From positions 62,001 through 126,000 of the forward strand of contig NZ_MBEU01000062.1 in NCBI RefSeq assembly GCF_001954275.1: a stretch of 64,000 bases of DNA, read 5' to 3'. The DNA comes from Mycobacterium sp. IS-836 (lineage in GTDB: Bacteria > Actinomycetota > Actinomycetes > Mycobacteriales > Mycobacteriaceae). Shown one piece after another: positions 35,889 to 45,160 of this stretch. The position numbers and the translations under genes were made by a program. Below the pieces are notes generated by a model, which saw only the letters and a list, made by a program, of their open reading frames with translations, was not told the origin of the DNA and did not search any database. Every line of letters starts with the position of its first letter. The stretch's first letter is position 1.

Positions 35889-36039
35889 ACCAGAACTCTA
35901 CGCCTTGCGGGGCCTACGCAAGTCAGCTGTTAGTCTCGTACACGATTTGACGCGCTGGAGATATAGGACGGCCGTACGTCCTGGCCTGCGGGTGTTGGGC
36001 GCGTGACGGAGGGCCACCCACGGCTGCGCAGGAGGAAGA

Positions 36040-37365
36040 GTGCTTTCGGCTTTCATCTCATCGCTGCGGACAGTCGACCTGAGACGGAAGATTCTCTTCA
36101 CTCTTGGCATCGTCGTCCTTTATCGGCTCGGCGCCGCACTGCCGTCGCCCGGCGTCAACTTCCCGAACGTGCAGCAGTGCATCAAAGAGGCCAGCGGCGG
36201 CGAAGCGGGACAGATCTACTCGCTGATCAACCTGTTCTCCGGCGGCGCGCTGCTCAAACTCACCGTGTTCGCGGTCGGGGTGATGCCGTACATCACGGCC
36301 AGCATCATCGTGCAGCTGCTCACCGTGGTCATCCCGCGGTTCGAGGAACTGCGCAAGGAGGGCCAGTCCGGCCAGGCCAAGATGACGCAGTACACCCGCT
36401 ATCTGGCCATCGCGCTGGCCGTCCTGCAGGCCACCAGCATCGTGGCCCTGGCGGCCAACGGCGGGCTGCTGCAGGGCTGCTCGCTGGACATCATCGCCGA
36501 TCAGAGCATTTTCACGCTGGTCGTCATCGTGCTGGTGATGACGGGCGGCGCGGCGCTGGTGATGTGGATGGGCGAGCTGATCACCGAACGTGGCATCGGC
36601 AACGGCATGTCCCTGCTGATCTTCGTCGGTATCGCCGCGCGCATTCCCTCCGAGGGCAAAACCATCCTGGACAGCCGCGGCGGCGTCATCTTCGCCGCCG
36701 TGTGCGTGGCCGCGCTGATCATCATCGTCGGCGTGGTGTTCGTCGAGCAGGGCCAGCGCCGCATCCCGGTGCAATACGCAAAGCGCATGGTGGGGCGGCG
36801 CATGTACGGCGGAACGTCGACGTATCTGCCGCTCAAGGTCAACCAGGCCGGCGTCATTCCGGTCATCTTCGCGTCGTCGCTCATCTACATACCGCACCTG
36901 ATCACCCAGCTGATCCGCAGTGGCAGTGGCGGCATGGGCAATAGCTGGTGGGACAAGTTCGTCGGCAGCTACCTGTCCGACCCGAGCGACCCGGTCTACA
37001 TCGGCATCTATTTCGGGCTGATCATCTTCTTCACGTACTTCTACGTCTCGGTCACCTTCAATCCCGACGAGCGCGCCGACGAGATGAAGAAATTCGGCGG
37101 CTTCATTCCGGGCATCCGGCCGGGCAAGCCGACCGCCGATTACCTGCGTTATGTGCTGAGCCGGATCACCCTGCCCGGCTCGATCTACCTGGGCGCGATC
37201 TCGGTGCTGCCGAACCTGTTCCTGCAGATCGGCAATGGCGGAGCGGTCCAGAACTTGCCCTTCGGCGGTACGGCGGTTCTGATCATGATTGGCGTCGGTT
37301 TGGATACGGTCAAACAAATCGAGAGTCAACTCATGCAGCGCAACTACGAAGGGTTCCTCAAGTGA
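36040..37365 (+). CDS. secY: Protein translocase subunit SecY
   Basis: The protein has 441 residues and ten membrane segments and forms the Sec channel. Recognisable pieces are the N-terminal [47 protein letters not shown], the cytosolic loop [17 protein letters not shown] and the C-terminal [17 protein letters not shown]. The GTG follows GGAGGA closely. It is separated here from rplO by 19 kb, so it needs its own promoter; no strong one was found in the 174-base region upstream. Confidence 0.97.
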   Translation: MLSAFISSLRTVDLRRKILFTLGIVVLYRLGAALPSPGVNFPNVQQCIKEASGGEAGQIYSLINLFSGGALLKLTVFAVGVMPYITASIIVQLLTVVIPRFEELRKEGQSGQAKMTQYTRYLAIALAVLQATSIVALAANGGLLQGCSLDIIADQSIFTLVVIVLVMTGGAALVMWMGELITERGIGNGMSLLIFVGIAARIPSEGKTILDSRGGVIFAAVCVAALIIIVGVVFVEQGQRRIPVQYAKRMVGRRMYGGTSTYLPLKVNQAGVIPVIFASSLIYIPHLITQLIRSGSGGMGNSWWDKFVGSYLSDPSDPVYIGIYFGLIIFFTYFYVSVTFNPDERADEMKKFGGFIPGIRPGKPTADYLRYVLSRITLPGSIYLGAISVLPNLFLQIGNGGAVQNLPFGGTAVLIMIGVGLDTVKQIESQLMQRNYEGFLK

Positions 37366-37907
37366 GAGTCGTTTTGCTGGGACCGCCGGGCGCGGGCAAG
37401 GGGACGCAGGCAGGACGGCTCGCCGAGAAGCTCGGGATCCCGCAAATCTCCACGGGCGAGTTGTTTCGCCGCAACATCGAGGACGGCACCAAACTCGGCC
37501 TGGAAGCCAAGCGCTATCTGGACGCCGGTGACCTGGTGCCCTCCGACCTCACGAACCAGCTCGTCGACGACCGGCTGGACGATGCGGATGCGGCCAACGG
37601 TTTCATCCTGGACGGGTATCCGCGCTCGCTCGAGCAGGCCAAAGCGCTGCATGAAATGCTCGGACGCCGTGGCACCGACATCGACGCGGTGCTGGAGTTC
37701 CGGGTGTCGCAGGAGGAGTTGTTCCAGCGGCTCAAGGGCCGGGGCCGAGCCGACGACACCGACGACGTCATCGTCAATCGGATGAACGTCTACCGCGACG
37801 AGACCGCCCCGTTGCTGGAGTACTACAGCGACCAGTTGAAGACCGTCGACGCCGTGGGCTCGATGGACGAGGTGTTCGCCCGCGCGCTGCAAGCGCTGGG
37901 CAAGTAG
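37362..37907 (+). CDS. adk: Adenylate kinase, short form
   Basis: The protein has 181 residues from GTG 37362, which overlaps the secY stop (GTGA). The P-loop [10 protein letters not shown] lies at 8-17, followed by [16 protein letters not shown] and the short lid loop RGRADDTDD, as in the lid-less mycobacterial enzyme. It converts AMP + ATP to 2 ADP. It is translationally coupled to secY and followed by map after 2 bases. Confidence 0.97.
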   Translation: MRVVLLGPPGAGKGTQAGRLAEKLGIPQISTGELFRRNIEDGTKLGLEAKRYLDAGDLVPSDLTNQLVDDRLDDADAANGFILDGYPRSLEQAKALHEMLGRRGTDIDAVLEFRVSQEELFQRLKGRGRADDTDDVIVNRMNVYRDETAPLLEYYSDQLKTVDAVGSMDEVFARALQALGK

Positions 37908-37909
37908 CG

Positions 37910-38713
37910 ATGAGCCCGCTGGCACGGCTGCGGGGTCGCAGGGTCGTGCCGCAGCGCAGTGCGGCGGAACTCGACGCGATGGCCGCCGCAGGCGCCGTGG
38001 TCGCGGCCGCGCTGGACGCCGTGCGCGCGGCGGCTGTCGTGGGGGCGTCGACGCTAAGCCTGGACCAGATCGCGGAGTCGGTGATCCGCGAGGCCGGCGC
38101 GATCCCGTCGTTCCTGGGCTATCACGGGTACCCGGCGTCGATCTGCGCGTCGGTCAACGATCGGGTGGTGCACGGCATCCCGTCCGCCGCGGAAACGCTG
38201 GCGCCCGGGGATCTGGTATCCATCGACTGCGGCGCGGTCCTGGACGGTTGGCATGGTGACGCGGCGATCACCTTCGGGGTGGGCGCGCTGGATCCGGCCG
38301 ACGACGCGCTGTGCGCGGCCACCAGGGAATCGCTGGAAGCCGGCATCGCGGCGATGGTGGCGGGGAACCGCCTGACCGACGTCTCGTTTGCCATCGAGAC
38401 CGGCACCCATGCCGCCGAGGCTCGCTACGGCCGCGCATTCGGGATCGTGGAGGGGTACGGGGGCCACGGCATCGGCCGGCACATGCACATGGACCCGTTC
38501 CTGCCCAACGAGGGCTCACCGGGTCGGGGCCCGCTACTGGCCCCCGGATCGGTGCTGGCCATCGAACCCATGCTGACGCTTGGCACGGGCAAAACCTCCG
38601 TGTTGGACGACCAATGGACGGTCACTACCACCGACGGCTCACGGGCGGCACATTGGGAACACACCGTCGCGGTGACGGAGACCGGGCCGCGCATTCTGAC
38701 GCTCGCGTCCTGA
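37910..38713 (+). CDS. map: Type I methionine aminopeptidase
   Basis: The protein has 267 residues and removes N-terminal methionine from new proteins. Metal ligands can be read in [19 protein letters not shown] (two Asp), GHGIGRHMH (His), AIEPM (Glu) and [10 protein letters not shown] (Glu). There is no N-terminal zinc-finger extension, so it is the MapA type (Mtb Rv0734). It ends the secY-adk-map unit. Confidence 0.96.
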   Translation: MSPLARLRGRRVVPQRSAAELDAMAAAGAVVAAALDAVRAAAVVGASTLSLDQIAESVIREAGAIPSFLGYHGYPASICASVNDRVVHGIPSAAETLAPGDLVSIDCGAVLDGWHGDAAITFGVGALDPADDALCAATRESLEAGIAAMVAGNRLTDVSFAIETGTHAAEARYGRAFGIVEGYGGHGIGRHMHMDPFLPNEGSPGRGPLLAPGSVLAIEPMLTLGTGKTSVLDDQWTVTTTDGSRAAHWEHTVAVTETGPRILTLAS

Positions 38714-38728
38714 CCCCCGACGCTTTAG

Positions 38729-38754
38729 TGAACTAAATACCTGCTCGACTCGTT
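38729..38754 (+). promoter_or_regulatory. ECF-type promoter of sigL (probable autoregulation)
   Basis: The -35-like TGAACT (38729-38734) and -10-like CGTT (38751-38754) are 16 bases apart. This fits the TGAAC/CGT pattern used by SigL and related ECF factors. It lies just before the sigL ribosome site, so SigL probably activates its own gene. Confidence 0.55.
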
Positions 38755-38776
38755 CCAGTTGGCAGGAGGTGATCGA

Positions 38777-39322
38777 GTGGCTCGGGTTGCCGGCACTTGG
38801 AGGGCGTCCGGGTCTGCCGAAGCCGCTCTGATGAAGGCGCTCTACGACGAACATGCCGCAGTCTTGTGGCGCTATGCGCTGCGCCTGACCGGAGACCCGA
38901 GCCAATCGGAAGACGTGGTCCAAGAGACATTGTTGCGGGCGTGGCAACACCCCGAAGTCATCGGCGACACCGACAGGTCGGCGCGGGCATGGCTGTTCAC
39001 CGTGGCCCGCAACATGATCATCGACGACCGGCGCAGTGCGCGGTACCGCAACGTGGTCGGTTCGCTGGACGAGGCGGGCGCGCCGGAGCAATCCACGCCC
39101 GACGAGGTGAACGCGGCGCTGGATCGGCTGCTGATCGCCGACGCCATGGTGCAACTATCCGCGGAGCACCGGGCCGTCATCGAGCGTTCCTACTACCGCG
39201 GATGGACCACCGCGCAGATTGCTGCGGATCTCGAGATCGCGGAAGGAACAGTGAAGTCGCGACTACACTATGCCGTACGGGCATTGCGGCTCACTCTGCA
39301 GGAACTTGGAGTCACGCGATGA
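38777..39322 (+). CDS. sigL: ECF RNA polymerase sigma factor SigL
   Basis: The protein has 181 residues from GTG 38777, chosen because AGGAGGT (38764-38770) lies 6 bases upstream; the TTG at 38759 is less likely. Region 2 reads YDEHAAVLWRYALRLTGDPS and SEDVVQETLLRAWQHP. Region 4 reads RSYYRGWTTAQIAADLEIAE and GTVKSRLHYAVRALRLTL. It is nearly the same as Mtb SigL (Rv0735) as I recall it, which controls polyketide/lipid and cell-envelope thiol genes. It is held by the anti-sigma factor encoded next. Confidence 0.95.
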   Translation: MARVAGTWRASGSAEAALMKALYDEHAAVLWRYALRLTGDPSQSEDVVQETLLRAWQHPEVIGDTDRSARAWLFTVARNMIIDDRRSARYRNVVGSLDEAGAPEQSTPDEVNAALDRLLIADAMVQLSAEHRAVIERSYYRGWTTAQIAADLEIAEGTVKSRLHYAVRALRLTLQELGVTR

Positions 39323-39391
39323 CGGCCCGGGGTTGTGTTCGAGGATCCATCCGGGCGGTCGTCGGCTCCGAATACTTGAGGGTGACGGGAG

Positions 39392-40156
39392 ATGGATGAC
39401 ATGAGGACGCCGCAATGGGGCATCGGCCCGCCCGGTGACAACGAGGTACTTGGCTTGACTATCGAAGACAGCCACCGTTACGCGATGTGGGATGCCGCAT
39501 ACGTGCTGGGGTCGTTGTCTGCCGTCGACCGCCGCGAATTCGAGGCGCACATGGCCGGCTGCCCGGCGTGCCGCGAGGCGGTCGCCGAACTCAGCGGCGT
39601 GCCCGCCCTGCTCTCGCAACTCGACCATGACGAGGTGGCCGCGATCGGCGAATCCGGCCCCGCCCAAGCGGCCCCGCCGGAGATGTCGCCGGAACTGTTG
39701 CCGTCGTTGCTGGCAACGGTGCGCTGGCGCCGCCGCCGTACCCGCGTGACCACCTGGGTGGCCTCGTCCGCTGCGGCCGCCGTGTTGGGGGTCGGGGTGC
39801 TGGTCGGCGTGCAGGGGCATTTCTCGACGCCGCCGCAACAGGTCGCGTCCGCGCAGGACATGTCGCAGGTCGGCACCACCCTGCTGACCTCCACGGTGTC
39901 GCTGTCCAGCCAGCACTGGGGGACATTCATCAACCTGAAGTGCGTCTGCCTCGCACCGATTTATGCGCACCACGACACGCTCGCGATGGTCGTGGTCGGT
40001 CGCGACGGCAGCCAGACGCGGCTGGCGACCTGGGTGGCCGAACCGGGCCACACCGCCACGCCCGCGGGCAGCATCTCGACGCCGATCGACCAGATCGCCG
40101 CCGTGCAGGTGGTATCCGCCGATACCGGACAGGTCTTGCTGCAGCGCTCGCTCTAA
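39392..40156 (+). CDS. rslA: Anti-sigma-L factor RslA (zinc-associated)
   Basis: The protein has 254 residues; ATG 39401 is an alternative start with better ribosome-site spacing. The cytoplasmic part contains the ZAS motif HMAGCPAC (His53, Cys57, Cys60) with His28 as a possible fourth ligand. One membrane helix lies at about 119-143. The extracytoplasmic domain is ~110 residues. Redox release of zinc frees SigL in Mtb. The gene follows sigL by 69 bases and precedes the ThDP-enzyme cluster by 49. Confidence 0.93.
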   Translation: MDDMRTPQWGIGPPGDNEVLGLTIEDSHRYAMWDAAYVLGSLSAVDRREFEAHMAGCPACREAVAELSGVPALLSQLDHDEVAAIGESGPAQAAPPEMSPELLPSLLATVRWRRRRTRVTTWVASSAAAAVLGVGVLVGVQGHFSTPPQQVASAQDMSQVGTTLLTSTVSLSSQHWGTFINLKCVCLAPIYAHHDTLAMVVVGRDGSQTRLATWVAEPGHTATPAGSISTPIDQIAAVQVVSADTGQVLLQRSL

Positions 40157-40205
40157 ACTTCGCACCCGCGGTGAACTGAAGTTACCCGCGAGTCGTGTTA
40201 CACAC

Positions 40206-41951
40206 ATGCCTCGGGAGCAGCGCGTGGTCGACCACGTCGTCGAGCGTCTCGCGTCCATCGGAGTCGACCACATCTTCGGCGTGGATGGTGCCAACATCGA
40301 GGATCTCTACGACGCCGCGCATTTCCGTACAGACATCACGGCGATTTTGGCCAAGCACGAATTCTCCGCGGCCACCATGGCCGATGGCTACAGCCGCAGC
40401 GGGGCCGGACTGGGTGTGGTCGCGGCAACCTCGGGCGGCGGCGCGCTGAACCTGGTTGCGGCCCTCGGGGAGTCGCTGACAAGCCGCGTTCCCGTGTTGG
40501 CGTTGGTCGGCCAAACCGCCACGACGATGGACGGCCGGGGCAGTTTTCAGGACACCAGCGGCAGCAACGGTTCGCTGGACGCCGAGGCGGTGTTTTCCGC
40601 GGTGTCGCTGTGGTGCCGGCGGGTGCTCTCGCCGGCCGACATCGCGCCCGCGCTGTCGGAGGCCATTGCCGCGGCACGCACCGGCGGCCCGGCAGTGTTG
40701 TTGTTGCCCAAGGATATTCAGCAGGGATACGTCGACATTGATGGTGACGGCGCCAATGCAGCCCGTGAGCTGCGTCCCATCGGCAATCCGGCTCCGATCG
40801 TTCCGGTGCTACGCGACGCTGAGGGCCCGGTCACCATCATCGCGGGCGAGCAGGTCGCCCGCGATAACGCCCGCGCCGAGCTCGAAGCGCTGCGTGCGGT
40901 GTTGCGGGCGCGGGTGGCCACCGTGCCCGACGCCAAGGACGTCGCGGGCACGCCGGGCCTCGGGTCCTCGTCGTCGCTCGGCGTGACCGGCGTGATGGGC
41001 CACCCGGGCGTGGCCGAAGCGGTGGCGGCGAGCGCCGTCTGCCTCGTGGTCGGCACCCGGCTGTCGGTCACCGCGCGGACCGGACTGGACGATGCGCTGG
41101 CCGCGGTGCGGACGGTCTCGATCGGGTCCGCGCCGCCGTATGTTTCGTGCACTCACGTGCACACCGAGGACCTGCGCGGCTCGCTGCGCATGCTCACCCA
41201 GGCGCTGACGGGGCGGGGACGACCGACGGGCGTGCGGGTGCCCGATGTGGTGCGGCGCACCGAGCTGACGCCGCCTCCCTGCGAGGGCGATGGTGTGCGC
41301 TACCGCGACGCCATGGCGGTGCTGGACCATGCGCTGCCCGACGGGACGGACATCGTGGTCGACGCCGGCAACACCGGCGCGGCGGCGATCCATTACCTCG
41401 GTGCGCGCCGCGGCGGCAGGTTCGCGGTCGCGCTCGGCATGGGCGGCATGGGATACAGCTTTGGGGCCGGCATCGGGATGGCGTTCGGGCGAGCCACGAG
41501 TGGACGGTCCCGGGGCCGCACCGTGGTGATCGCGGGCGATGGGGCGTTCTTCATGCACGGCATGGAGGTGCACACCGCCGTGCAGTACCGGCTGCCCGTG
41601 ACGTTCGTGCTGTTCAACAACAACGCCCACGCCATGTGCGTGACTCGCGAGCAGCTGTTCTACGACGATCTCTACAGCTACAACCGATTCCGTCCCAGCC
41701 GGCTCGGCGCGGGCCTGGCCGCCATGTTCCCGGGCCTGACATCCGTTGACGCCACCGATCTGGGCGGGTTCGCCGCCGCGATGCGCGTGGCCCTGGACGC
41801 CGACGGGCCGGCGGTGGTCAGCGTCGAGTGCGCCGCCGACGAAATCCCTCCGTTCGCACCGTTCCTCGCCCAGGCGCCGACCAAAGCCACTGCCCCAGAA
41901 AAGATTCCAACCTCGAAGGAGAACCGAACCGATGTCGCTGCCAGCGCTTGA
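40206..41951 (+). CDS. Thiamine-diphosphate-dependent enzyme (acetolactate synthase-like)
   Basis: The protein has 581 residues from ATG 40206. The conserved catalytic Glu is Glu52 (LAKHEFSAATMADGY). The ThDP-Mg motif starts at Gly444 (GDGAFFMHGMEV) and ends at FNNN 26 residues later. Family members decarboxylate 2-oxoacids and join the resulting acyl unit to an acceptor. The substrate is not clear; it lacks close likeness to IlvB or Pdc. The 3' end overlaps the next gene by 20 bases. It starts a four-gene cluster directly downstream of rslA. Confidence 0.83.
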   Translation: MPREQRVVDHVVERLASIGVDHIFGVDGANIEDLYDAAHFRTDITAILAKHEFSAATMADGYSRSGAGLGVVAATSGGGALNLVAALGESLTSRVPVLALVGQTATTMDGRGSFQDTSGSNGSLDAEAVFSAVSLWCRRVLSPADIAPALSEAIAAARTGGPAVLLLPKDIQQGYVDIDGDGANAARELRPIGNPAPIVPVLRDAEGPVTIIAGEQVARDNARAELEALRAVLRARVATVPDAKDVAGTPGLGSSSSLGVTGVMGHPGVAEAVAASAVCLVVGTRLSVTARTGLDDALAAVRTVSIGSAPPYVSCTHVHTEDLRGSLRMLTQALTGRGRPTGVRVPDVVRRTELTPPPCEGDGVRYRDAMAVLDHALPDGTDIVVDAGNTGAAAIHYLGARRGGRFAVALGMGGMGYSFGAGIGMAFGRATSGRSRGRTVVIAGDGAFFMHGMEVHTAVQYRLPVTFVLFNNNAHAMCVTREQLFYDDLYSYNRFRPSRLGAGLAAMFPGLTSVDATDLGGFAAAMRVALDADGPAVVSVECAADEIPPFAPFLAQAPTKATAPEKIPTSKENRTDVAASA

Positions 41952-42579
41952 GGACATTCCGACACCCATCGACGGGGTCGTCCGCATCGAAACCAGCCCC
42001 AGGGAAAAGGCCACACCGATCATCATGGAGATGATGCGTTCGGTCTACCCGCACGACCAGGTGTTCGGCGAATACTGCACCGTCAACGATTACATCGACT
42101 GCCCGCCCGACGAGCTGTTCGAGTACATGTCCGACACGCGCAGCCTCGAGGAGTGGACGTACAGCCTGCGCGGCTTCACCACCACCGACGAGCCGGGCCT
42201 GTGGCTGGCCCACGACCGGCTCGGCTCGGAAACCGAGATCTACACCCGCACCGTCGTCAACGAGCAGGCGCGGACCGTCGACTACCACTGCGCCTGGGAT
42301 CAGGGCAAGCACCTGTGGATGATCTATCTGATGCGCGTCATCGACGCTCAGGTGGTGCTCGACAAGCCGGGTTCGGTTGTGCTGTGGACCAATTGCCATC
42401 ATCCGTTCTACGACCACAACCCGTATCCGGAGACCGCGCCGCCCGGGCGCCCGGTGTGGGTCGGTGACTTCTGGGACATGTTCGGCGCCGGCCACCTGCT
42501 GGAGATGAAGAACCTCAAGGCAATCGCCGAGTACCGCCACCGCAACGGCCTGCCGGTCACCCCGAAATGGATGAGCTGA
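41932..42579 (+). CDS. SRPBCC (START-like) domain protein
   Basis: The protein has 215 residues from ATG 41932, with AAGGAG 10 bases before it; it lies out of frame with the overlapping ThDP gene. The central part (TVNDYIDCPPDELFEYMSDT, SLEEWTYSLRGF, NEQARTVDYHCAW) looks like the SRPBCC ligand-binding fold of polyketide cyclases and START proteins. It may bind or cyclise a hydrophobic intermediate. It precedes the KAS III-like gene by 7 bases. Confidence 0.65.
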   Translation: MSLPALEDIPTPIDGVVRIETSPREKATPIIMEMMRSVYPHDQVFGEYCTVNDYIDCPPDELFEYMSDTRSLEEWTYSLRGFTTTDEPGLWLAHDRLGSETEIYTRTVVNEQARTVDYHCAWDQGKHLWMIYLMRVIDAQVVLDKPGSVVLWTNCHHPFYDHNPYPETAPPGRPVWVGDFWDMFGAGHLLEMKNLKAIAEYRHRNGLPVTPKWMS

Positions 42580-42586
42580 GGACACC

Positions 42587-43606
42587 GTGAGCCAGCCCGC
42601 CGTCAGCCTGATCGACGTCTCCACCTATCTGCCGGGTGAGCCGATCGGCGCCGAGTACTACGCGCAATTCGCCGAATCCGATGACCTGCGCGACAACGTC
42701 ATGTTCCGCGCCCCGAAGTACCGCCATCACGTCGCGCCGGACGAGACCGCGATCGACATGATCGAACGAGCCGCGCAGGGGCTGATCGAACGCCATGGCC
42801 ACGACGCCGTCGAAGGCGTGGACGTGTTGATCACCCACACCCAGGTGCCGGACATGGCCTTCTACGGCGAAGGGGGCGGCATCGCTCACCGGCTTGGCCT
42901 GCGACCCTCCTGGGTGCTGGACCTGAACAACGGCGGTTGTGCCGCATTTGTGTTGGCGCTCAACGTGGCTCGTAAGCTGCTGTCGACCGGCGAGGGTCAC
43001 AGCGCGCTGATCGCCATCGCGCAGAACGCGGCCGGTCAGTTCTTCGATCAACCGACGATCAGGCGCAAGGCGCAGTCGGCGGTGCCGGGTGACGGCGCGG
43101 CTGTCGGGTTGGTCACGGTCGGTGACGACTCGCCCATCCTTGACGTCGAGTGCCGCACCTACGGCGAATACGCGGGCGAGATGACGCTCTCCTACGACCC
43201 GCCCCGCAAGTGGTGGGCGGCCGGGCTCGGCGAGGGCAGCATCGGGTTCACCGAAAACAAGATCACCAAGGTGCTCGCCCGGGGTAACCGGCAGGTTCCC
43301 GAGGTCGCGCTGGCGGTCTGCGACCGAATCGGCCTGCCCGCCAAGGAAATCGACCTGCTGGTGACCAACCAACCGAACCGGGCGTTCCTGCGCAACTGGC
43401 GCGAAGCGCTCGAGTTGCCCAAGGAACGTCACCGCGACACCTTCGAAGAGTGCGGCAACCTGTTCGGCGCCGGGATCCCGGTGAACCTCGACCGCGCGAT
43501 ATCGGACGGACAGGTCCGGGCGGGCGACGTGGTGATGATGGCGGGCTTCGCGCACGCCGGTGATTTCGCCGGCGCGGCCGCGGTGCGGTGGGGCGGACGA
43601 GGCTGA
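42587..43606 (+). CDS. KAS III-like ketoacyl synthase with atypical active site
   Basis: The protein has 339 residues of FabH-type thiolase fold. The nucleophile is Cys118 in NNGGCAAFVLAL. In FabH the catalytic His lies in a V-P-H-Q-A-N motif; here the aligned segment is VTNQPNRAF, giving Asn261. The last catalytic Asn is kept (Asn291 in ECGNLFGAGIP). This suggests acyl transfer or a non-decarboxylative condensation rather than fatty-acid initiation. The start is GTG 42587. It is coupled to the aminotransferase gene (TGATG overlap). Confidence 0.82.
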   Translation: MSQPAVSLIDVSTYLPGEPIGAEYYAQFAESDDLRDNVMFRAPKYRHHVAPDETAIDMIERAAQGLIERHGHDAVEGVDVLITHTQVPDMAFYGEGGGIAHRLGLRPSWVLDLNNGGCAAFVLALNVARKLLSTGEGHSALIAIAQNAAGQFFDQPTIRRKAQSAVPGDGAAVGLVTVGDDSPILDVECRTYGEYAGEMTLSYDPPRKWWAAGLGEGSIGFTENKITKVLARGNRQVPEVALAVCDRIGLPAKEIDLLVTNQPNRAFLRNWREALELPKERHRDTFEECGNLFGAGIPVNLDRAISDGQVRAGDVVMMAGFAHAGDFAGAAAVRWGGRG

Positions 43607-44652
43607 TGGTCGCGGGCCCCCTGGCGGTCGAGTTCGACGACGCGTTTCCCGACGCGATCGATCCGCATGCGTTGTCGCTGAACGAAAACCCGTTTCCACC
43701 GCTGCCGGCGGTGCGGTCGGTATTGATCCGCTCCATCGATGCGGCCAACCGCTATCCGGAGTTTCTGCCCGAGCGGTTGCGCAACCTGATCGCCGGGCGC
43801 ATCGGCGTGCCCGCCGACCAGGTGGTGCTGGGCGCCGGGGCGACCGGGGTGGTGCTGCAGGCGTTGCAGGCGCTGACCGCGCCGGGGGACGCGATCGCCA
43901 TGTCGACGCCGACCTTCGACGGCTATCCGATCATCGCCGAGATGACGCGGCTGCGGTCGGTGACCGTCGCGCTCGATGAGCACGGTCATAACGACCTCGA
44001 CGGGCTGGCCGACGCCGCCGCGGCCGCGCGGGTGGTGGTGGTGTGCCGGCCGCACAACCCGACGGGCACGCTCGAGCCGGCGGCCCAGCTGTTCCGATTC
44101 CTGCGCCGCGTGCCACGCGATACCGCCGTGGTGCTCGACGAGGCGTACATCGAGTTCGCCGCGGCCGAGCACCGCATCGATGTGGCGGCGCTGGTTCGGC
44201 GCTTCCCGAACGTCGTGGTGGTACGGACCTTCTCCAAGGCCTACGGGCTGGCCGGCCTGCGGATCGGTTACGGTCTGGCCTCCGGCGAGCTGGCCCGCAT
44301 GCTGTGGTCCCAGCAGCTGCCGTTCGGCATCGCGATGACCAGCCTGCCCGCGGTCGCGGCGTCCTACCACGCCGAAGGCCAACTGCTGCAACGGATCCGA
44401 TCGATAACCGCCGAGCGTCGCTACCTCCGGATGCGCCTGAGCGCCCTGGGGATATACACCACCGACGCCCACGCCAACTTCGTGTACCTGCCGTCGAGGG
44501 GTCGGCTGTGGCGCGAGGCGTTCGCCGACAGCGGACTGCAGGTTCGCTGTTACGCGGACGGCGGCGCACGCGTCACCGTGGGCAACCGGGCGTCGACACA
44601 GGCGGTGCTGTCCGCGGTGGGAAAGTCCACGCCGGGGCTCCAAGTGCGGTAA
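43606..44652 (+). CDS. PLP-dependent aminotransferase, fold type I (HisC-like)
   Basis: The protein has 348 residues from ATG 43606, which overlaps the previous stop; an in-frame GTG at 43588 is less likely. PLP contacts are Asn151 (HNPTG), Asp178 (VVLDEAY), Lys211 (TFSKAYGL, Schiff base) and Arg219 (LRIGYG). It resembles histidinol-phosphate and aromatic aminotransferases. In this cluster it probably aminates a keto product of the ThDP or KAS III step rather than serving histidine synthesis. Confidence 0.88.
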   Translation: MVAGPLAVEFDDAFPDAIDPHALSLNENPFPPLPAVRSVLIRSIDAANRYPEFLPERLRNLIAGRIGVPADQVVLGAGATGVVLQALQALTAPGDAIAMSTPTFDGYPIIAEMTRLRSVTVALDEHGHNDLDGLADAAAAARVVVVCRPHNPTGTLEPAAQLFRFLRRVPRDTAVVLDEAYIEFAAAEHRIDVAALVRRFPNVVVVRTFSKAYGLAGLRIGYGLASGELARMLWSQQLPFGIAMTSLPAVAASYHAEGQLLQRIRSITAERRYLRMRLSALGIYTTDAHANFVYLPSRGRLWREAFADSGLQVRCYADGGARVTVGNRASTQAVLSAVGKSTPGLQVR

Positions 44653-44660
44653 GAAAGGGC

Positions 44661-45158
44661 GTGGCCGCCTCCAAACGGGATCCGATCGCGGCGGCACGCG
44701 CCAACTGGGAGCGTGCCGGGTGGGGCGATGTTTCGCAGGGGATGGTCGCGGTGACGTCGGTGATGCGCGCCCATCAGATCCTGCTGGCTCGCGTCGAGAG
44801 CGCGCTGCGCCCCTATGACTTGAGCTTCTCCCGTTTCGAGTTGCTGCGGTTGCTGGCTTTCAGCCGCACCGGCGCGCTGCCGATCACCAAGGCGTCCGAC
44901 CGGCTGCAGGTTCACGTCACCAGCGTGACCCATGCCATCCGCCGGCTGGAGGCCGATGGGCTGGTTCAGCGGGTGCCGCACCCCACCGACGGCCGGACGA
45001 CCCTGGTGCAGATCACCGATCTCGGCCGCTCCACCGTCGAGGACGCCACCGTCACCCTCAACGAGCAGGTGTTCGCCGACATCGGGATGAAGGCCGACGA
45101 ATCGCAGGCGTTGGTGTCGTCCATTGAAAGTCTGCGGCGCAACGCGGGAGACTTCTAG
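44661..45158 (+). CDS. MarR family transcriptional regulator
   Basis: The protein has 165 residues from GTG 44661, with AAAGGG just upstream. The winged helix lies at about 55-125 (FSRFELLRLLAFSRTGALPI, TKASDRLQVHVTSVTHAIRR, wing VPHPTDGRTTLVQITDLGRS). It matches Mtb Rv0737 in length and place. It lies 8 bases after the aminotransferase gene and could regulate that cluster or the following DinB-like gene. Confidence 0.88.
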   Translation: MAASKRDPIAAARANWERAGWGDVSQGMVAVTSVMRAHQILLARVESALRPYDLSFSRFELLRLLAFSRTGALPITKASDRLQVHVTSVTHAIRRLEADGLVQRVPHPTDGRTTLVQITDLGRSTVEDATVTLNEQVFADIGMKADESQALVSSIESLRRNAGDF

Positions 45159-45160
45159 GC

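Noticed and set aside
35866..36039. Strong promoter for secY
   Set aside because: TTGACG at 35947-35952 and TATAGG at 35962-35967 are only 9 bases apart; TTGCGG/TAGTCT upstream has a 20-base spacer. Neither is convincing.
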